Shown in pieces: positions 17,592 to 26,975 of a stretch of DNA of 64,000 nucleotides. The notes under the pieces were generated by a model. It was not told where the DNA came from, ran no database searches, and saw only the letters and a list, made by a program, of their open reading frames with translations. Numbering within the stretch: position 1 is the stretch's first letter; every line of letters begins with the position of its first letter. Origin of the DNA: Chryseobacterium sp. SORGH_AS_0447 (GTDB lineage: Bacteria > Bacteroidota > Bacteroidia > Flavobacteriales > Weeksellaceae); contig NZ_JAUTAR010000001.1 in assembly GCF_030818695.1 (NCBI RefSeq), positions 4,272,501-4,336,500 on the forward strand. The letters are read 5' to 3'. A program made the position numbers and the translations under genes.

Positions 17592-18338
17592 TTATTTTTG
17601 AGTTTGCGGTGCTCTGTAAGACGAGATCCTTACCAGTACCGCCCGTTGAAACCTCATCAGATCGGCATCGCTGCAAAAACCATATTTCAGGATATTTCTA
17701 CGCTCAAAACCTCCTGCGAAAACGTAGTAGATAAAATGCTGGATAAACGTCTTGTCTATTTTAAGGTCTGTAAAATACTTTTCTCCCAAAGCAGAAGCCA
17801 GGTAATTGGCAAAATCCAGGTCATCCCATTTGTCTTTCACTTTACCAATAGAAAATCCCTGTCCTTTTGGTTGCACAAATTCACCCGGTCTTGCCGCCAA
17901 AATTCTCGGATCAGATTTCTGAGACATATAAATTGCCAGGTCACTTTTCAGCTTTTCCACTTTTCTCGGTGGGTTCAGGTTTTTAGAATCGATCTTGATA
18001 TCGCCTGTCAGGTTTTTTTTGATTTCCACTTCAGCAATCAGCTCGGCAGCCCTTACCAGTGTTACATTAATCGATGAACTTATATTGTCCCGGGTCACTT
18101 TTTTATTAATCCTTTCAAAGCCGGTCTTTACAAAACGGAGCTCATCCCCTGCCCTTCCCGAAATCATAAAATGCCCGTCGCGGTTACTCAGTACCCTTTC
18201 ATCCGTTCGGATATTGATAACGGTAACATCAGGCAGTTCATTGTTATCCTCGGAGGTTACCTTCCCGAAAATATAATCCTGGGCACTGATGTTGATGAAA
18301 AAAACAGTAAATAAAATAAAGAATAGTTTAATTTTCAC
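17592..18338 (-). CDS. Carboxypeptidase-regulatory-like domain protein (paralog B)
   Basis: A 248-residue exported protein with a signal peptide (ends about residue 19, INISAQ) and an N-terminal CarboxypepD_reg-like domain (IFGKVTSEDNNELPDVTV). A helical region follows with YLASALGEKYFTDLKID. It precedes paralog A by only five bases on the same strand, so the pair is one transcript and most likely arose by tandem duplication. No enzyme motif is visible. Confidence 0.78.
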   Translation of the reverse strand: MKIKLFFILFTVFFINISAQDYIFGKVTSEDNNELPDVTVINIRTDERVLSNRDGHFMISGRAGDELRFVKTGFERINKKVTRDNISSSINVTLVRAAELIAEVEIKKNLTGDIKIDSKNLNPPRKVEKLKSDLAIYMSQKSDPRILAARPGEFVQPKGQGFSIGKVKDKWDDLDFANYLASALGEKYFTDLKIDKTFIQHFIYYVFAGGFERRNILKYGFCSDADLMRFQRAVLVRISSYRAPQTQK

Positions 18339-18522
18339 GGACAGTTTTTTAATGGAACAAAACTAAAGCTATTTTCAGACTAAAACAGAAGTTTAACCAC
18401 AGTTAACGTGTTTTAGGATTTCTTTTAGAATTTTATTTTCAAAACTGTTAAATACCCGCTGAAAATTGTTAAAATTTCACTCAAAAATTAGCTAACTTGC
18501 AGTTTGAATTCTTATTAAACGC

Positions 18523-21500
18523 ATGCAAAATTCGTATACAGTTATCAACGCTTCAGCAGGTTCGGGAAAAACGTATGCCCTGGTTCAAAGGCTTCTGATG
18601 ATCTGCCTCCGCTACCCTAATCAGCAGCAGTCGATCAGGAATATTCTTGCGTTGACCTTTACCAATAAAGCAGCCAACGAAATGAAGGAAAGGATCCTGA
18701 CGTGGCTGGGAAATTTCTCTGCCGATAATTTTGCAGAAAACGGGGATTTAAAAAATATTCAGAAAGCTTTTGAGGCAGAAGGCCTGAAAATAACCATTGA
18801 TGACCTTCATCAACGGGCCAAAAAGATGCTGGATTATGTGCTTCACAATTATTCAACCCTAAACATCGGAACAATCGACCGTTTCAATTCGAGGCTGGTG
18901 AGAAGCTTTTCTTATGAATTGGGGCTGGCAAAAAATTTCAATCTTGAGATCGAAGCCGAACCGTTCCTGATAGAAGCCGTGGATAAAATGCTGGACCAGA
19001 TCGGGGAAAACGAGGTCATCTCGAATTCTTTTATGGATTATGTGGATTACAGCCTTGAAAACAATGAAAGAATTAATTTAAATAAAAGCCTTTACGGTTC
19101 GGCAAAGGAGTTTGTGAAGGATATTCACTACGAACATCTTAAAAACAACAAAGATTTCGACACCACGAATTATGAAAATATAAAAAATACACTCCGAAAG
19201 GAAATTGCATTCAATAAGAAGCAGGCCGCAGAGCTGGCTGCAAAATCTATTGACCTTTTCCGGTCAAAAAATATCGAGATTGAAGATTTCGCCCAGGGTA
19301 AAAACGGGATCGGTGGTTTCTTTACCAAAGTGCTGGATTTTTACCAGCAAAAAAGACCGGGATTTCCTTTTCCGACTACTGCTGAAGACTCCGTAGTGAA
19401 CAATTACCGGAAAGGAGCTTCGTCAAAATCCAAGAGCAAAGAGCCGGAAATTTTTGAAGTGCTGGACCAGCTGCTGGAAAACAGGATGCAGCTGATTCTT
19501 CTGTATATTGAGACGCAGAAAAAGGAGAAAATTCTATCGGCCCTGCTTCCGCTGAAAGTGAATAAAGACATCCAGGATGAATTGAAAAAGATCGAGGAAG
19601 AAAACGACCTCGTTTTACTTTCAAAATTCAATATCCTGATCAACGAAAATCTTAAGAATGAGCCTTCTGCTTTTATTTATGAAAAAGTAGGATCGCAGTT
19701 CCAGCATTATTTCTTTGATGAGTTTCAGGACACCTCTGAACTTCAATGGCAGAACTTCCTGCCGTTGCGCGACCATTCCATTTCTACGGAGAATACTTCT
19801 TTTACGCTGGTAGGAGATCCAAAACAGAGTATTTACCGCTTCCGGGGCGGGGAAAGCAAACTGATGCTGGACATCATCAATAAAAAAGAAAGAACGCCCA
19901 AACAGGCAGATCTCCTGGTTCTGAAAGACAACTGGCGGAGCGCCAAAAATATTGTGAAGTTCAATAATGAGCTTTATAAATACCATTCGGAATACCTGAC
20001 GGAAGAGCATAGAAATATTTTCGGGATTGACGGCGAACAGAATCCGAAATCTTCCATGGAAGGCCGTGTAAAAGTAAACCTCATTGAAAATCTCACCAAT
20101 GAAGATTTCTATAACGATACTTCCGAAAGAATGCGGAAAGATATTCAGGAAATTCTGGATAACGGATTCAGGTTTTCAGACATTACCATTCTGTGCCGGG
20201 GAAATTTTGATATTTTCAGCTATTCACAGAAGCTGGGCAACCTGAAAGTAATGTACCGCGGAGAAGAAACGAATGTAAAAACGATTTCAGACAAAGGGCT
20301 TACCCTGGAACTTTCGAATACGTTAAAAGCAGTTATCGAATTCCTGAGATGGGAAACCAATCCGAAAAACAAACCGAATCTGATCATGATGATGTACTAC
20401 CTGAATAAGCTGGGAAGAATTCACATGGCCGATTTTACGCTGGAAATGAAAAAAATCCTGGATATCGAAGGCCATGAGGAGGTCATGCAGTTTATTCAGG
20501 AAAAATATTCTTTGAAATTAAGGCAGGATAATTTCCCGAGGTTTAATCTGTATAATTTCATAGAGTATTACATCAATGAATTCTCGGTGGAATATAAAGA
20601 AACCGACTTCCTGCTGAACTTTCTGGAAATGCTGTTCAACTTTACCCAGAATGCCGGAGCCAGCATTAAAGAATTTTTAAAATACTGGGATGAAGAAGCT
20701 TCAACATATACGATACAGGCTTCTGAAAATATCGATGCGATACAGATCATGACGATCCATAAGGCAAAAGGGCTGGAATTCCCGATTGTTTTCATCCCGA
20801 TGATGAACAAAAACCGGGATTCGGAATTCACCAACTGGTTTGAAACAGCTACTGACAGCGCTTTGAGATCGGTAAACATCAACCAATTTAGTAAGAATCT
20901 TGAAGTATACGATGAAGAGATCGAGATTTTCAACAAGCAGAATGCTTATAAGAACCTGGTGGATAGACTGTGCCTGCAATATGTTGCAACAACTCGCCCT
21001 GTCGAACAGCTATTTTTCTATATTCAGAAAGCGAACAAAACATCGAACAATCTTGAACTGCTGGAGTTCCTTCAGTCTAAAAATCCTGAGAACCTTGATG
21101 AGTTCGATATCTATGAGATCCATCCCGAAATGCTGAAAAAATATTCTAAGGATAAAGCCTCGCATTTCGAGACCAAAGATATTCCGGCTTTAAAAAACGT
21201 CAGCGAAAAAAACACTTCGATCAAAATTGCCACGCCTTCCAAAAATTACCAGGTACGGGTGGAAAAAGTGAGAATCGGGCTTTTTGTTCACGAGCTGCTC
21301 TCTCAGATCAACACGGAAAAAGATATCCGCAAAGTCCTGGAATGTTACGTTCTGGAAGGCCATATTACGATTGAAGAAAGCGAAGAAATTCACAGAAACC
21401 TGGAAGAGATCATCCGGAATAATGCTGAATTTTTTGATGAAAAATGGGAAGTTATCAACGAAAAAGATATTATGATTACAGAAAACGGGGAAAGCCGTGT

Positions 21501-21663
21501 CTACCGTCCCGACCGTATCCTTAAAAGTGATGAAGGTTATATTATTGTTGATTTCAAGACGGGTGACCCATCGGCAAAGGATGAAAGGCAGATCGGAAAT
21601 TACAAAAACATTCTGGAAAAGCTGGGAAGGAAAGTACTGAAAACGCAGCTGATTTATTTATAA
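18523..21663 (+). CDS. UvrD/AddA-like helicase-nuclease (RecB family)
   Basis: A 1046-residue superfamily 1A helicase with a C-terminal nuclease, as in AddA or RecB, which process double-strand breaks for recombination. Visible motifs: Walker A ASAGSGKT (10-17), motif Ia LALTFTNKAANEMK, DEAD-box-like DEFQDTSE, VGDPKQSIYRFRGGE, DNWRS, the late TIHKAKGLEFPIVF and YVATTRP, and the nuclease box YRPDRI...IIVDFKTGD (PD-(D/E)XK type) near the end. The partner AddB-type PD-(D/E)XK protein that often lies beside it is not in the window. Length and motif set are complete. Confidence 0.92.
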   Translation: MQNSYTVINASAGSGKTYALVQRLLMICLRYPNQQQSIRNILALTFTNKAANEMKERILTWLGNFSADNFAENGDLKNIQKAFEAEGLKITIDDLHQRAKKMLDYVLHNYSTLNIGTIDRFNSRLVRSFSYELGLAKNFNLEIEAEPFLIEAVDKMLDQIGENEVISNSFMDYVDYSLENNERINLNKSLYGSAKEFVKDIHYEHLKNNKDFDTTNYENIKNTLRKEIAFNKKQAAELAAKSIDLFRSKNIEIEDFAQGKNGIGGFFTKVLDFYQQKRPGFPFPTTAEDSVVNNYRKGASSKSKSKEPEIFEVLDQLLENRMQLILLYIETQKKEKILSALLPLKVNKDIQDELKKIEEENDLVLLSKFNILINENLKNEPSAFIYEKVGSQFQHYFFDEFQDTSELQWQNFLPLRDHSISTENTSFTLVGDPKQSIYRFRGGESKLMLDIINKKERTPKQADLLVLKDNWRSAKNIVKFNNELYKYHSEYLTEEHRNIFGIDGEQNPKSSMEGRVKVNLIENLTNEDFYNDTSERMRKDIQEILDNGFRFSDITILCRGNFDIFSYSQKLGNLKVMYRGEETNVKTISDKGLTLELSNTLKAVIEFLRWETNPKNKPNLIMMMYYLNKLGRIHMADFTLEMKKILDIEGHEEVMQFIQEKYSLKLRQDNFPRFNLYNFIEYYINEFSVEYKETDFLLNFLEMLFNFTQNAGASIKEFLKYWDEEASTYTIQASENIDAIQIMTIHKAKGLEFPIVFIPMMNKNRDSEFTNWFETATDSALRSVNINQFSKNLEVYDEEIEIFNKQNAYKNLVDRLCLQYVATTRPVEQLFFYIQKANKTSNNLELLEFLQSKNPENLDEFDIYEIHPEMLKKYSKDKASHFETKDIPALKNVSEKNTSIKIATPSKNYQVRVEKVRIGLFVHELLSQINTEKDIRKVLECYVLEGHITIEESEEIHRNLEEIIRNNAEFFDEKWEVINEKDIMITENGESRVYRPDRILKSDEGYIIVDFKTGDPSAKDERQIGNYKNILEKLGRKVLKTQLIYL

Positions 21664-21669
21664 ACATTA

Positions 21670-21699
21670 AAAAAGTGGACTCTAAAAAGCCCACTTTTT
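21670..21699. terminator. Bidirectional terminator between helicase and ferritin
   Basis: AAAAAGTGG (21670-21678) pairs with CCACTTTTT (21691-21699). It lies between the convergent helicase (stop 21663) and ferritin (stop 21720) genes. Confidence 0.75.
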
Positions 21700-21719
21700 C
21701 TTATTTTATATTTAATTCA

Positions 21720-22229
21720 TTAAGCCGTAGCATCCGGAGTGAAAACCCTTTGTGCCAGTTCCTGATCGAAAAGATACAAGGCTGACGGATTATCGCTTAC
21801 CATTTTTATTTTGGTCACCAGCTGTGAAGCACTTGCCTCTTCTTCCACCTGTTCGTTGATGAACCATTGCAGAAAAGAAGTGGTCGCAAAATCGCCTTCG
21901 TCGTTGGCATTCTTCACAATATTGAAAATACTTCTGGTAACCACTTTTTCGTGGGCCAGCGCTTTTTCAAAGATGTCAATGGCATTAGCGAATTCGTGCG
22001 GCGGCTTCGGAATTTCACCGATAATGATTTCTCCACCCACGTCATTTAAATAATCAAACATTTTATCCGCATGCATCAGTTCTTCTTTGCTCTGTACTCT
22101 GAAATAATTGGCAATTCCGTCGAGGTCTTTCCCGGAAAACCATGCAGACATAGAAAGATAATATTGTGCCGCATACTGTTCGTGGGCTATCTGTTCGTTA
22201 ATTAATCCTGCAATTTTTTCGCTTACCAT
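21720..22229 (-). CDS. Ferritin (FtnA type)
   Basis: A 169-residue non-haem ferritin that oxidises Fe(II) and stores it in a 24-mer shell. Four helices carry the di-iron ligands in INEQIAHEQYAAQYYLSM (helix A), KEELMHADKM (helix B) and INEQVEEEA (helix C). Length is normal. It is a single gene with its own upstream region. Confidence 0.93.
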   Translation of the reverse strand: MVSEKIAGLINEQIAHEQYAAQYYLSMSAWFSGKDLDGIANYFRVQSKEELMHADKMFDYLNDVGGEIIIGEIPKPPHEFANAIDIFEKALAHEKVVTRSIFNIVKNANDEGDFATTSFLQWFINEQVEEEASASQLVTKIKMVSDNPSALYLFDQELAQRVFTPDATA

Positions 22230-22302
22230 AAGTCATAAATTTAAGGCCAAAATTAGGGAATAAAACCCCGAAATCAAAGGTTTTATATAAAACTAATAAA
22301 AA

Positions 22303-22324
22303 AGAGCGGAATATATTCCGCTCT
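22303..22324 (-). terminator. Terminator of the DUF4890-like gene
   Basis: A near-perfect palindrome, AGAGCGGAAT (22303-22312) with ATTCCGCTCT (22315-22324). Read on the minus strand it is followed by a T-run (the A's at 22298-22303). It ends the gene whose stop is at 22359. Confidence 0.8.
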
Positions 22325-22358
22325 CCCACACATTAAAAAAATCAAAATTATAAACTAC

Positions 22359-22820
22359 TTATTTTGCATCCGGAGCCGTATTCATCGGCTTATGCATTCT
22401 TGGCCCCTTGAATCCTTTTTCTTTCATCGCCATTCTTCTCTGCTCCATTTTTTCTTTTCGGTCTGCCTGCCATTTATCGTATTGCTGAGGCGTAAGAATC
22501 TGCTTCATTTCCGCATCCATCTGTGCTCTTTTTGCTTTCATCTGCTCCATTCTTGCCTGGCGTTCCCCTTTGTTTTTTTCAAATTCAGCCTTCATGTCTG
22601 CCTTCTTTTTATCATGCAACGCTTTGATCTTATCTACCTGAGACTGATTCAGATTTAAGTCCTTCTGCATCTGTGCCAGATGTTCCTGCTCTCTCTGCTG
22701 GAATTTTTCTTTCATTTCCGCTCTCTTTGCCTGTCTCTCCTGAGGAGTCGGAGTCGTTTGCTGAGCCATTGCAAAACTTCCCATTCCGATAAATGCTATC
22801 GCTAAAACCAATTTTTTCAT
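22359..22820 (-). CDS. DUF4890-like secreted protein, Spy/CpxP-type helical fold
   Basis: A 153-residue exported protein with a signal peptide (MKKLVLAIAFIGMGSFAMA). The mature part is one long charged helix set with a LNLNQSQVDKIKALHDKKK segment and an ILTPQQYDKW motif, the pattern of DUF4890 and of LTXXQ-type Spy/CpxP proteins. Those act as periplasmic chaperones or stress sensors in other bacteria. It has no neighbour that would confirm a stress role here. Confidence 0.75.
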   Translation of the reverse strand: MKKLVLAIAFIGMGSFAMAQQTTPTPQERQAKRAEMKEKFQQREQEHLAQMQKDLNLNQSQVDKIKALHDKKKADMKAEFEKNKGERQARMEQMKAKRAQMDAEMKQILTPQQYDKWQADRKEKMEQRRMAMKEKGFKGPRMHKPMNTAPDAK

Positions 22821-22941
22821 ATTCTTAAATCTTTAATTATTTATTTTATATCTTTTTGATTATCTGTTAAAACAAAAGTTAAACAGAAAATTTCACAAAT
22901 AATGTTAAATTTTAATATTAATTATTTAACATGATTAAAAT

Positions 22942-22970
22942 AAAAAGAGCAGATCCTAAAATCTGCCCTC
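22942..22970 (-). terminator. Terminator of the GGFR-repeat gene
   Basis: GCAGAT (22949-22954) pairs with ATCTGC (22961-22966). Read on the minus strand a T-run (the A's at 22942-22946) follows. Confidence 0.7.
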
Positions 22971-22996
22971 ACACCACTTAAATATAATATATGAAA

Positions 22997-24064
22997 TTAA
23001 TTTTTTGCAAATCCGTTTCGGAAGCCGCCATTTCCTCTGCTTTCTCCACCGCCTCTGTTCTGCTCTCTCGGAGCATGGTTTTCATTTCTTCTGAAACCTC
23101 CGTCGTTTCTAAAACCACCTCCATTATTTTCACGTCTAGGGGCCTCTTCCCTTCTTACTTCACCACCTCTAAAACCACCGCCATTATTCTCACGTCTTGG
23201 AAGTTCTTCTCTCTTTATTTCGCCTCCTCGGAAACCGCCACCACGGTTGCCACCGCTTTCAGCTCTCTCGGTACGGAATCCCCCATTGGGTCTTACTCCT
23301 CCATTATCACCATTTCCTCTGAAGCCGCCATTATTTCTTACTCCCGGGTTATCGTTTCTGAAGATCGGATTTCGGTTCCTATTTTCAGCCTGGTTGCGGA
23401 ATCCTCCGTTACCGTCTCTTACTGATCCTCTGAAACCGTTGTTTGGTCTGTCGCTTCCTCTTACAATATTAAAAGTAGGGTTATCCATTCTGTGGAATCT
23501 TGTCCGGTCTACCCTGTAAATATTGATGTTTATATTTCTGTATCGCGGCATTGGCCTGCAGATCGCTCCGTAATGGGTTCTCCTGTAATCCTGGAAATAC
23601 GCTACCGGGCTATACCCTCTGTAATAATTATTCTGGAATACGACAAAAACTCTCGGTCCCATAATTCTCTGCAATGCGTAGAATCGGTCGTAATACCATC
23701 GGTCCGGGTTATACCGGTAGAAGTTGTTCCATGTAGCAAAGCTTCCGTACAAGGCATTCAGTCTCATAATCTGGTCAATCTGCCAGGGACTCATTCTGTT
23801 TTGAGCAAAGAATACATTCCAGTTGATACTGATGATACTGTTTCTGTAATCATTGTAATTGGTCATGTAATAATCCTGTGGATAATAGTCCTGAGGATAA
23901 TTGTAATAATAATCGTCCGGGAAATAATTCTGATCATCCTGATCACTGTAATATCCTCCGTCATTATCATAATAGCCGTTATCATCCCAGCCGCCGTTTG
24001 GATACTGTTGAGCGAACGACAACGTCGCAATACCCAAAGCAAAACCGATCAATATTTTTTTCAT
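22997..24064 (-). CDS. Secreted protein with Gly-Phe-Arg repeats
   Basis: An unrecognised 355-residue exported protein. After a signal peptide (MKKILIGFALGIATLSFA) comes an Asp/Tyr-rich acidic stretch (about 20-75), a central folded part rich in Y, W and F (about 80-180), and a C-terminal low-complexity tail of about 170 residues, rich in N, G, R and F. The tail contains at least three copies of an approximately 17-residue unit (PRRENNGGGFRGGE type) plus many single GGFR motifs. The net charge flips from acidic to strongly basic along the chain. Surface or nucleic-acid binding is possible but not shown. Confidence 0.75.
   Translation of the reverse strand: MKKILIGFALGIATLSFAQQYPNGGWDDNGYYDNDGGYYSDQDDQNYFPDDYYYNYPQDYYPQDYYMTNYNDYRNSIISINWNVFFAQNRMSPWQIDQIMRLNALYGSFATWNNFYRYNPDRWYYDRFYALQRIMGPRVFVVFQNNYYRGYSPVAYFQDYRRTHYGAICRPMPRYRNININIYRVDRTRFHRMDNPTFNIVRGSDRPNNGFRGSVRDGNGGFRNQAENRNRNPIFRNDNPGVRNNGGFRGNGDNGGVRPNGGFRTERAESGGNRGGGFRGGEIKREELPRRENNGGGFRGGEVRREEAPRRENNGGGFRNDGGFRRNENHAPREQNRGGGESRGNGGFRNGFAKN
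23105..23235 (-). repeat. Tandem protein-coding repeat (NNGGGFRGGE units)
   Basis: About three direct copies of a 48-54 bp unit lie inside the GGFR gene, each coding for a RRENNGGGFR(G/N) block with small changes (EIKREELP, EVRREEAP). Recent expansion by slippage is likely. Confidence 0.6.
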
Positions 24065-24129
24065 TTCTATAGTCGTTAATTGGTTAATATAGCAGAATTC
24101 TTAATTCTATCTTTTTGATATAAATAAAA

Positions 24130-24163
24130 AAAAGAAGTTAAATCGTATGATAAAACTTCTTTT
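24130..24163 (-). terminator. Terminator of malQ
   Basis: AAAAGAAGTT (24130-24139) pairs with AACTTCTTTT (24154-24163). Read on the minus strand a long T-run (24123-24133 A's) follows. Confidence 0.7.
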
Positions 24164-24200
24164 AATTTATTGTTAAATTATTGATAATCAAATATTAAAT

Positions 24201-26849
24201 TTACAATCTCCCACTGTCTTTCACCCAGTAAGCGATCTTTTTATTAAAATCAGACTGTTCTTTCAGGTTTTCGAGATTCAGGTGCATTCTGTATCTCCAG
24301 TAGTGCGGGAATACTGCGGGATTATTAATCCTTTCGTTATCCATCTTAGGGTTTACCAGGTTCTGATCCGTAGCAAAGAATTCCTGAATAGGGAAAATCG
24401 CCAGCATGGCATTGTTATAAAGATGCTGCTTCATGATAATCTCCGCTAAATGGGCATTAAGTTCTTCCGGGGCTTTGCCGTACTGAACCAACTGCTGATT
24501 GAAATACTCCTGGATCAGATCCGGATTTTCTTTCCACCACTGCCGCAGCGTCGAGCTGTCGTGTGAAGAAGCCGTCACCACATTCAGGTAGCCTGCATTT
24601 TTCGGATTATAGAAAGGGATATTATCGGAAGGCATCCGCTGAACTTTTAACGCAACAATCGCCAGTTCGTCCATTACCGCCGGAACGCAGTCCGGGACCA
24701 GACCGAGGTCTTCCCCGCAGATCAGCATTTTGGTAGCATTGAGGATCACAGGAAGTTTCTCCATGGCCTTTTCCTGCCACAGCTGATCCTGTCTCTTGAA
24801 GAAGTAATCATTGTAAAGATCGTAGATTGCTTTCTTCTCCCAATCCGAAAGGAATTTATAAGAATCGGTATAATATACATTGAATCTTGGGTGATATACC
24901 ACCTGACCGTTTCGTTCTTCACTTAAAAACAGGACATTGGCACAAAGCGAAATCAGCTGTTCTTCAATCGGGTTCGGATTTTTCTTAAAGAAATCGGATA
25001 GTTTTCGCTGGGTATCAAATTCTTCTTTAAAGGAATACGTACCGTCGTGGTTATTGCTGATAAATTCCAATGCCTTTTCCCGGTCTTCCCCGAAATAATT
25101 CCAAAGAACCTGATCATTGATAAACGGTTTGCAGTATCTGTCGAAATTGAACGGGATATGCCGTGCATTAAATTCTTCCAGAGTAACCGGAATTGCGGGG
25201 TAAAAATATCCCAGAATTCCCTGGGTAGCGGAAACCGGCATTCTCCAGATCCGGAAAAATCCTAAAATATGGTCGATCCGCATGGCATCAAAATACTGTT
25301 CTAATGCTTTGAACCTGTTTTTCCACCATTTATAATCATCCGCTTTCATGGCTTCCCAGTTGTAAGTCGGAAATTCCCAGTTCTGCCCCAGTTCCGTAAA
25401 CTGATCCGGCGGTGCACCGGCCTGGAAATCCATTCCGAACAGTTCCGGTTCCGTCCAGGCTTCTACAGAATGTCTGTAAATCCCGATCGGCAGGTCTCCT
25501 TTTACAGAAACTCCCAGGTTGTGGGTATAACCAATCGCTTCTTTCAGCTGCCTGTGAAGCTGATACTGCACCCATGCATGAAGCATCGACGCATCATAAT
25601 CTTTGCTTTTCGCCGTGAAGAATGCAGCTACTTTTCCGGCAATATATTTTTTATGGGTTTTCCATTCGTTGAAATTCGGAGTGCTGTACTTATCTCTCAG
25701 CACACAGAATGCAGCATACGGAATCAGCCAGCTTTCGTTATCTTTAATGAATTTTTTAAAGTTTCTGTCCTTGTAGATCTTTTCCTTATCATGATTAAAA
25801 ATGGCTTTAAGATATTTCCATTTTCCCGCAATCATTTTTTCGTAATCGATAAGCTCCAATGCGTTCAGCTCAGCTTTTTCTGCCTGATATTCTTCCAACA
25901 GACTTTCCGGCAGCTTAAAATCAAGATTTTCCAGGGAAATGTACTGCGGATGCAGCGCATATACGGAAACCGCAGCGTAAGGGTACGAGTCCGTCCATGA
26001 ATAATTGGCGGTCGTATCGTTGATCGGCAGGATCTGGATAATACCGAGACCGGTTTCATTGGTCCAGTCTGCGAGCTTTTTAAGATCGGAAAATTCTCCG
26101 ACACCGAAGCCGTCTTCCGTCCTCAAAGAGAAGATAGGAACGGCAACCCCTGCATCATGATACATCTGATACAGCTTAAATTTAAAGTAATGATTGGAGA
26201 TGACCTGAAGAACATCTTTCTGCTGATTCGGCACCGCAAACCGGTTTTCACCGTTCTCCACATCAATTACTTTTCCTTCCGTACTGTTGTAAAGACAATA
26301 TTTGTACTGAATAAATTCGTTCTCAGGAATTTCGAGCGACGTCTCCCAGATTCCGAAATCGGTCTGTGACAGGTAAATAGCTTTTTCATAGTCCCAGTTC
26401 CCCAATGAAGCCGTACTTCCGAATAAAACAATCTTCCAGTCCGGATGATATAACGGAGCTTCTATTCTGAATAAATGGGTATGTTTTTTCAGGACGGAAA
26501 TTTTTTCCGGCTTAAAGGTGTTCAGCTTATTGTGAAGAATTTTATTATTTAAATAGTTTTCCGGAAAATTCTTATTGTTCCATTCGTCGAAAATGACAAA
26601 TTCTTTATAGTTGTGCGGAAAATTCAGCTGATGCGGAACAAATTCTTCCCGAAGGACCTTTCCCCTGTCATCCACCAGCCGGTACTGATAGGAAATCGAT
26701 CTGGAAAAATAATCCACCTCGCATTTCCACAATCCATTTTCCCCGTAAAACATAGCATGAGTCTGCTGTACAGCACCTTCATCATTGATCACCAACTGCA
26801 ACTGCTCGCCGACTTTTGTACTGTAACCTACATTAAAGTATAGCTTCAT
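24201..26849 (-). CDS. malQ: 4-alpha-glucanotransferase with two N-terminal starch-binding domains
   Basis: MalQ (GH77) moves alpha-1,4-glucan segments between chains in maltodextrin and glycogen metabolism. The 882-residue protein is longer than E. coli MalQ because it carries two CBM20-like beta domains (about 1-100 and 120-215; the second has FGSTASLGNWDYEKAI, the typical CBM20 core). The GH77 barrel follows from about residue 225. Catalytic region motifs are MRIDHILGFFRIW (nucleophile Asp), ICGEDLGLVP (acid/base Glu) and ASSHDSSTLRQWW (third Asp). This CBM20-GH77 layout is also known from plant DPE2-like and Bacteroidota enzymes. Confidence 0.93.
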   Translation of the reverse strand: MKLYFNVGYSTKVGEQLQLVINDEGAVQQTHAMFYGENGLWKCEVDYFSRSISYQYRLVDDRGKVLREEFVPHQLNFPHNYKEFVIFDEWNNKNFPENYLNNKILHNKLNTFKPEKISVLKKHTHLFRIEAPLYHPDWKIVLFGSTASLGNWDYEKAIYLSQTDFGIWETSLEIPENEFIQYKYCLYNSTEGKVIDVENGENRFAVPNQQKDVLQVISNHYFKFKLYQMYHDAGVAVPIFSLRTEDGFGVGEFSDLKKLADWTNETGLGIIQILPINDTTANYSWTDSYPYAAVSVYALHPQYISLENLDFKLPESLLEEYQAEKAELNALELIDYEKMIAGKWKYLKAIFNHDKEKIYKDRNFKKFIKDNESWLIPYAAFCVLRDKYSTPNFNEWKTHKKYIAGKVAAFFTAKSKDYDASMLHAWVQYQLHRQLKEAIGYTHNLGVSVKGDLPIGIYRHSVEAWTEPELFGMDFQAGAPPDQFTELGQNWEFPTYNWEAMKADDYKWWKNRFKALEQYFDAMRIDHILGFFRIWRMPVSATQGILGYFYPAIPVTLEEFNARHIPFNFDRYCKPFINDQVLWNYFGEDREKALEFISNNHDGTYSFKEEFDTQRKLSDFFKKNPNPIEEQLISLCANVLFLSEERNGQVVYHPRFNVYYTDSYKFLSDWEKKAIYDLYNDYFFKRQDQLWQEKAMEKLPVILNATKMLICGEDLGLVPDCVPAVMDELAIVALKVQRMPSDNIPFYNPKNAGYLNVVTASSHDSSTLRQWWKENPDLIQEYFNQQLVQYGKAPEELNAHLAEIIMKQHLYNNAMLAIFPIQEFFATDQNLVNPKMDNERINNPAVFPHYWRYRMHLNLENLKEQSDFNKKIAYWVKDSGRL

Positions 26850-26920
26850 TTATATTTTTTTTATAAAAATACGTTATAATCCTGAAAAAGAAAACTTATT
26901 GAATATCAAATATTCATTAA

Positions 26921-26953
26921 AAAAACCTTTCCAAAAGGGTTGAAAAGGTTTTT
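26921..26953 (-). terminator. Terminator of the T9SS protein gene
   Basis: AAAAACCTTT (26921-26930) pairs with AAAGGTTTTT (26944-26953) with a T-run on the minus strand. It is 23 bases past the stop at 26976. Confidence 0.7.
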
Positions 26954-26975
26954 AAGTTTTACTTAAAAGCAAAGA

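Noticed and set aside
23492..24079. Plus-strand frame of 195 codons opposite the GGFR-repeat gene
   Set aside because: Very Val/Ile-rich shadow of the Asp/Tyr/Asn codons on the other strand.
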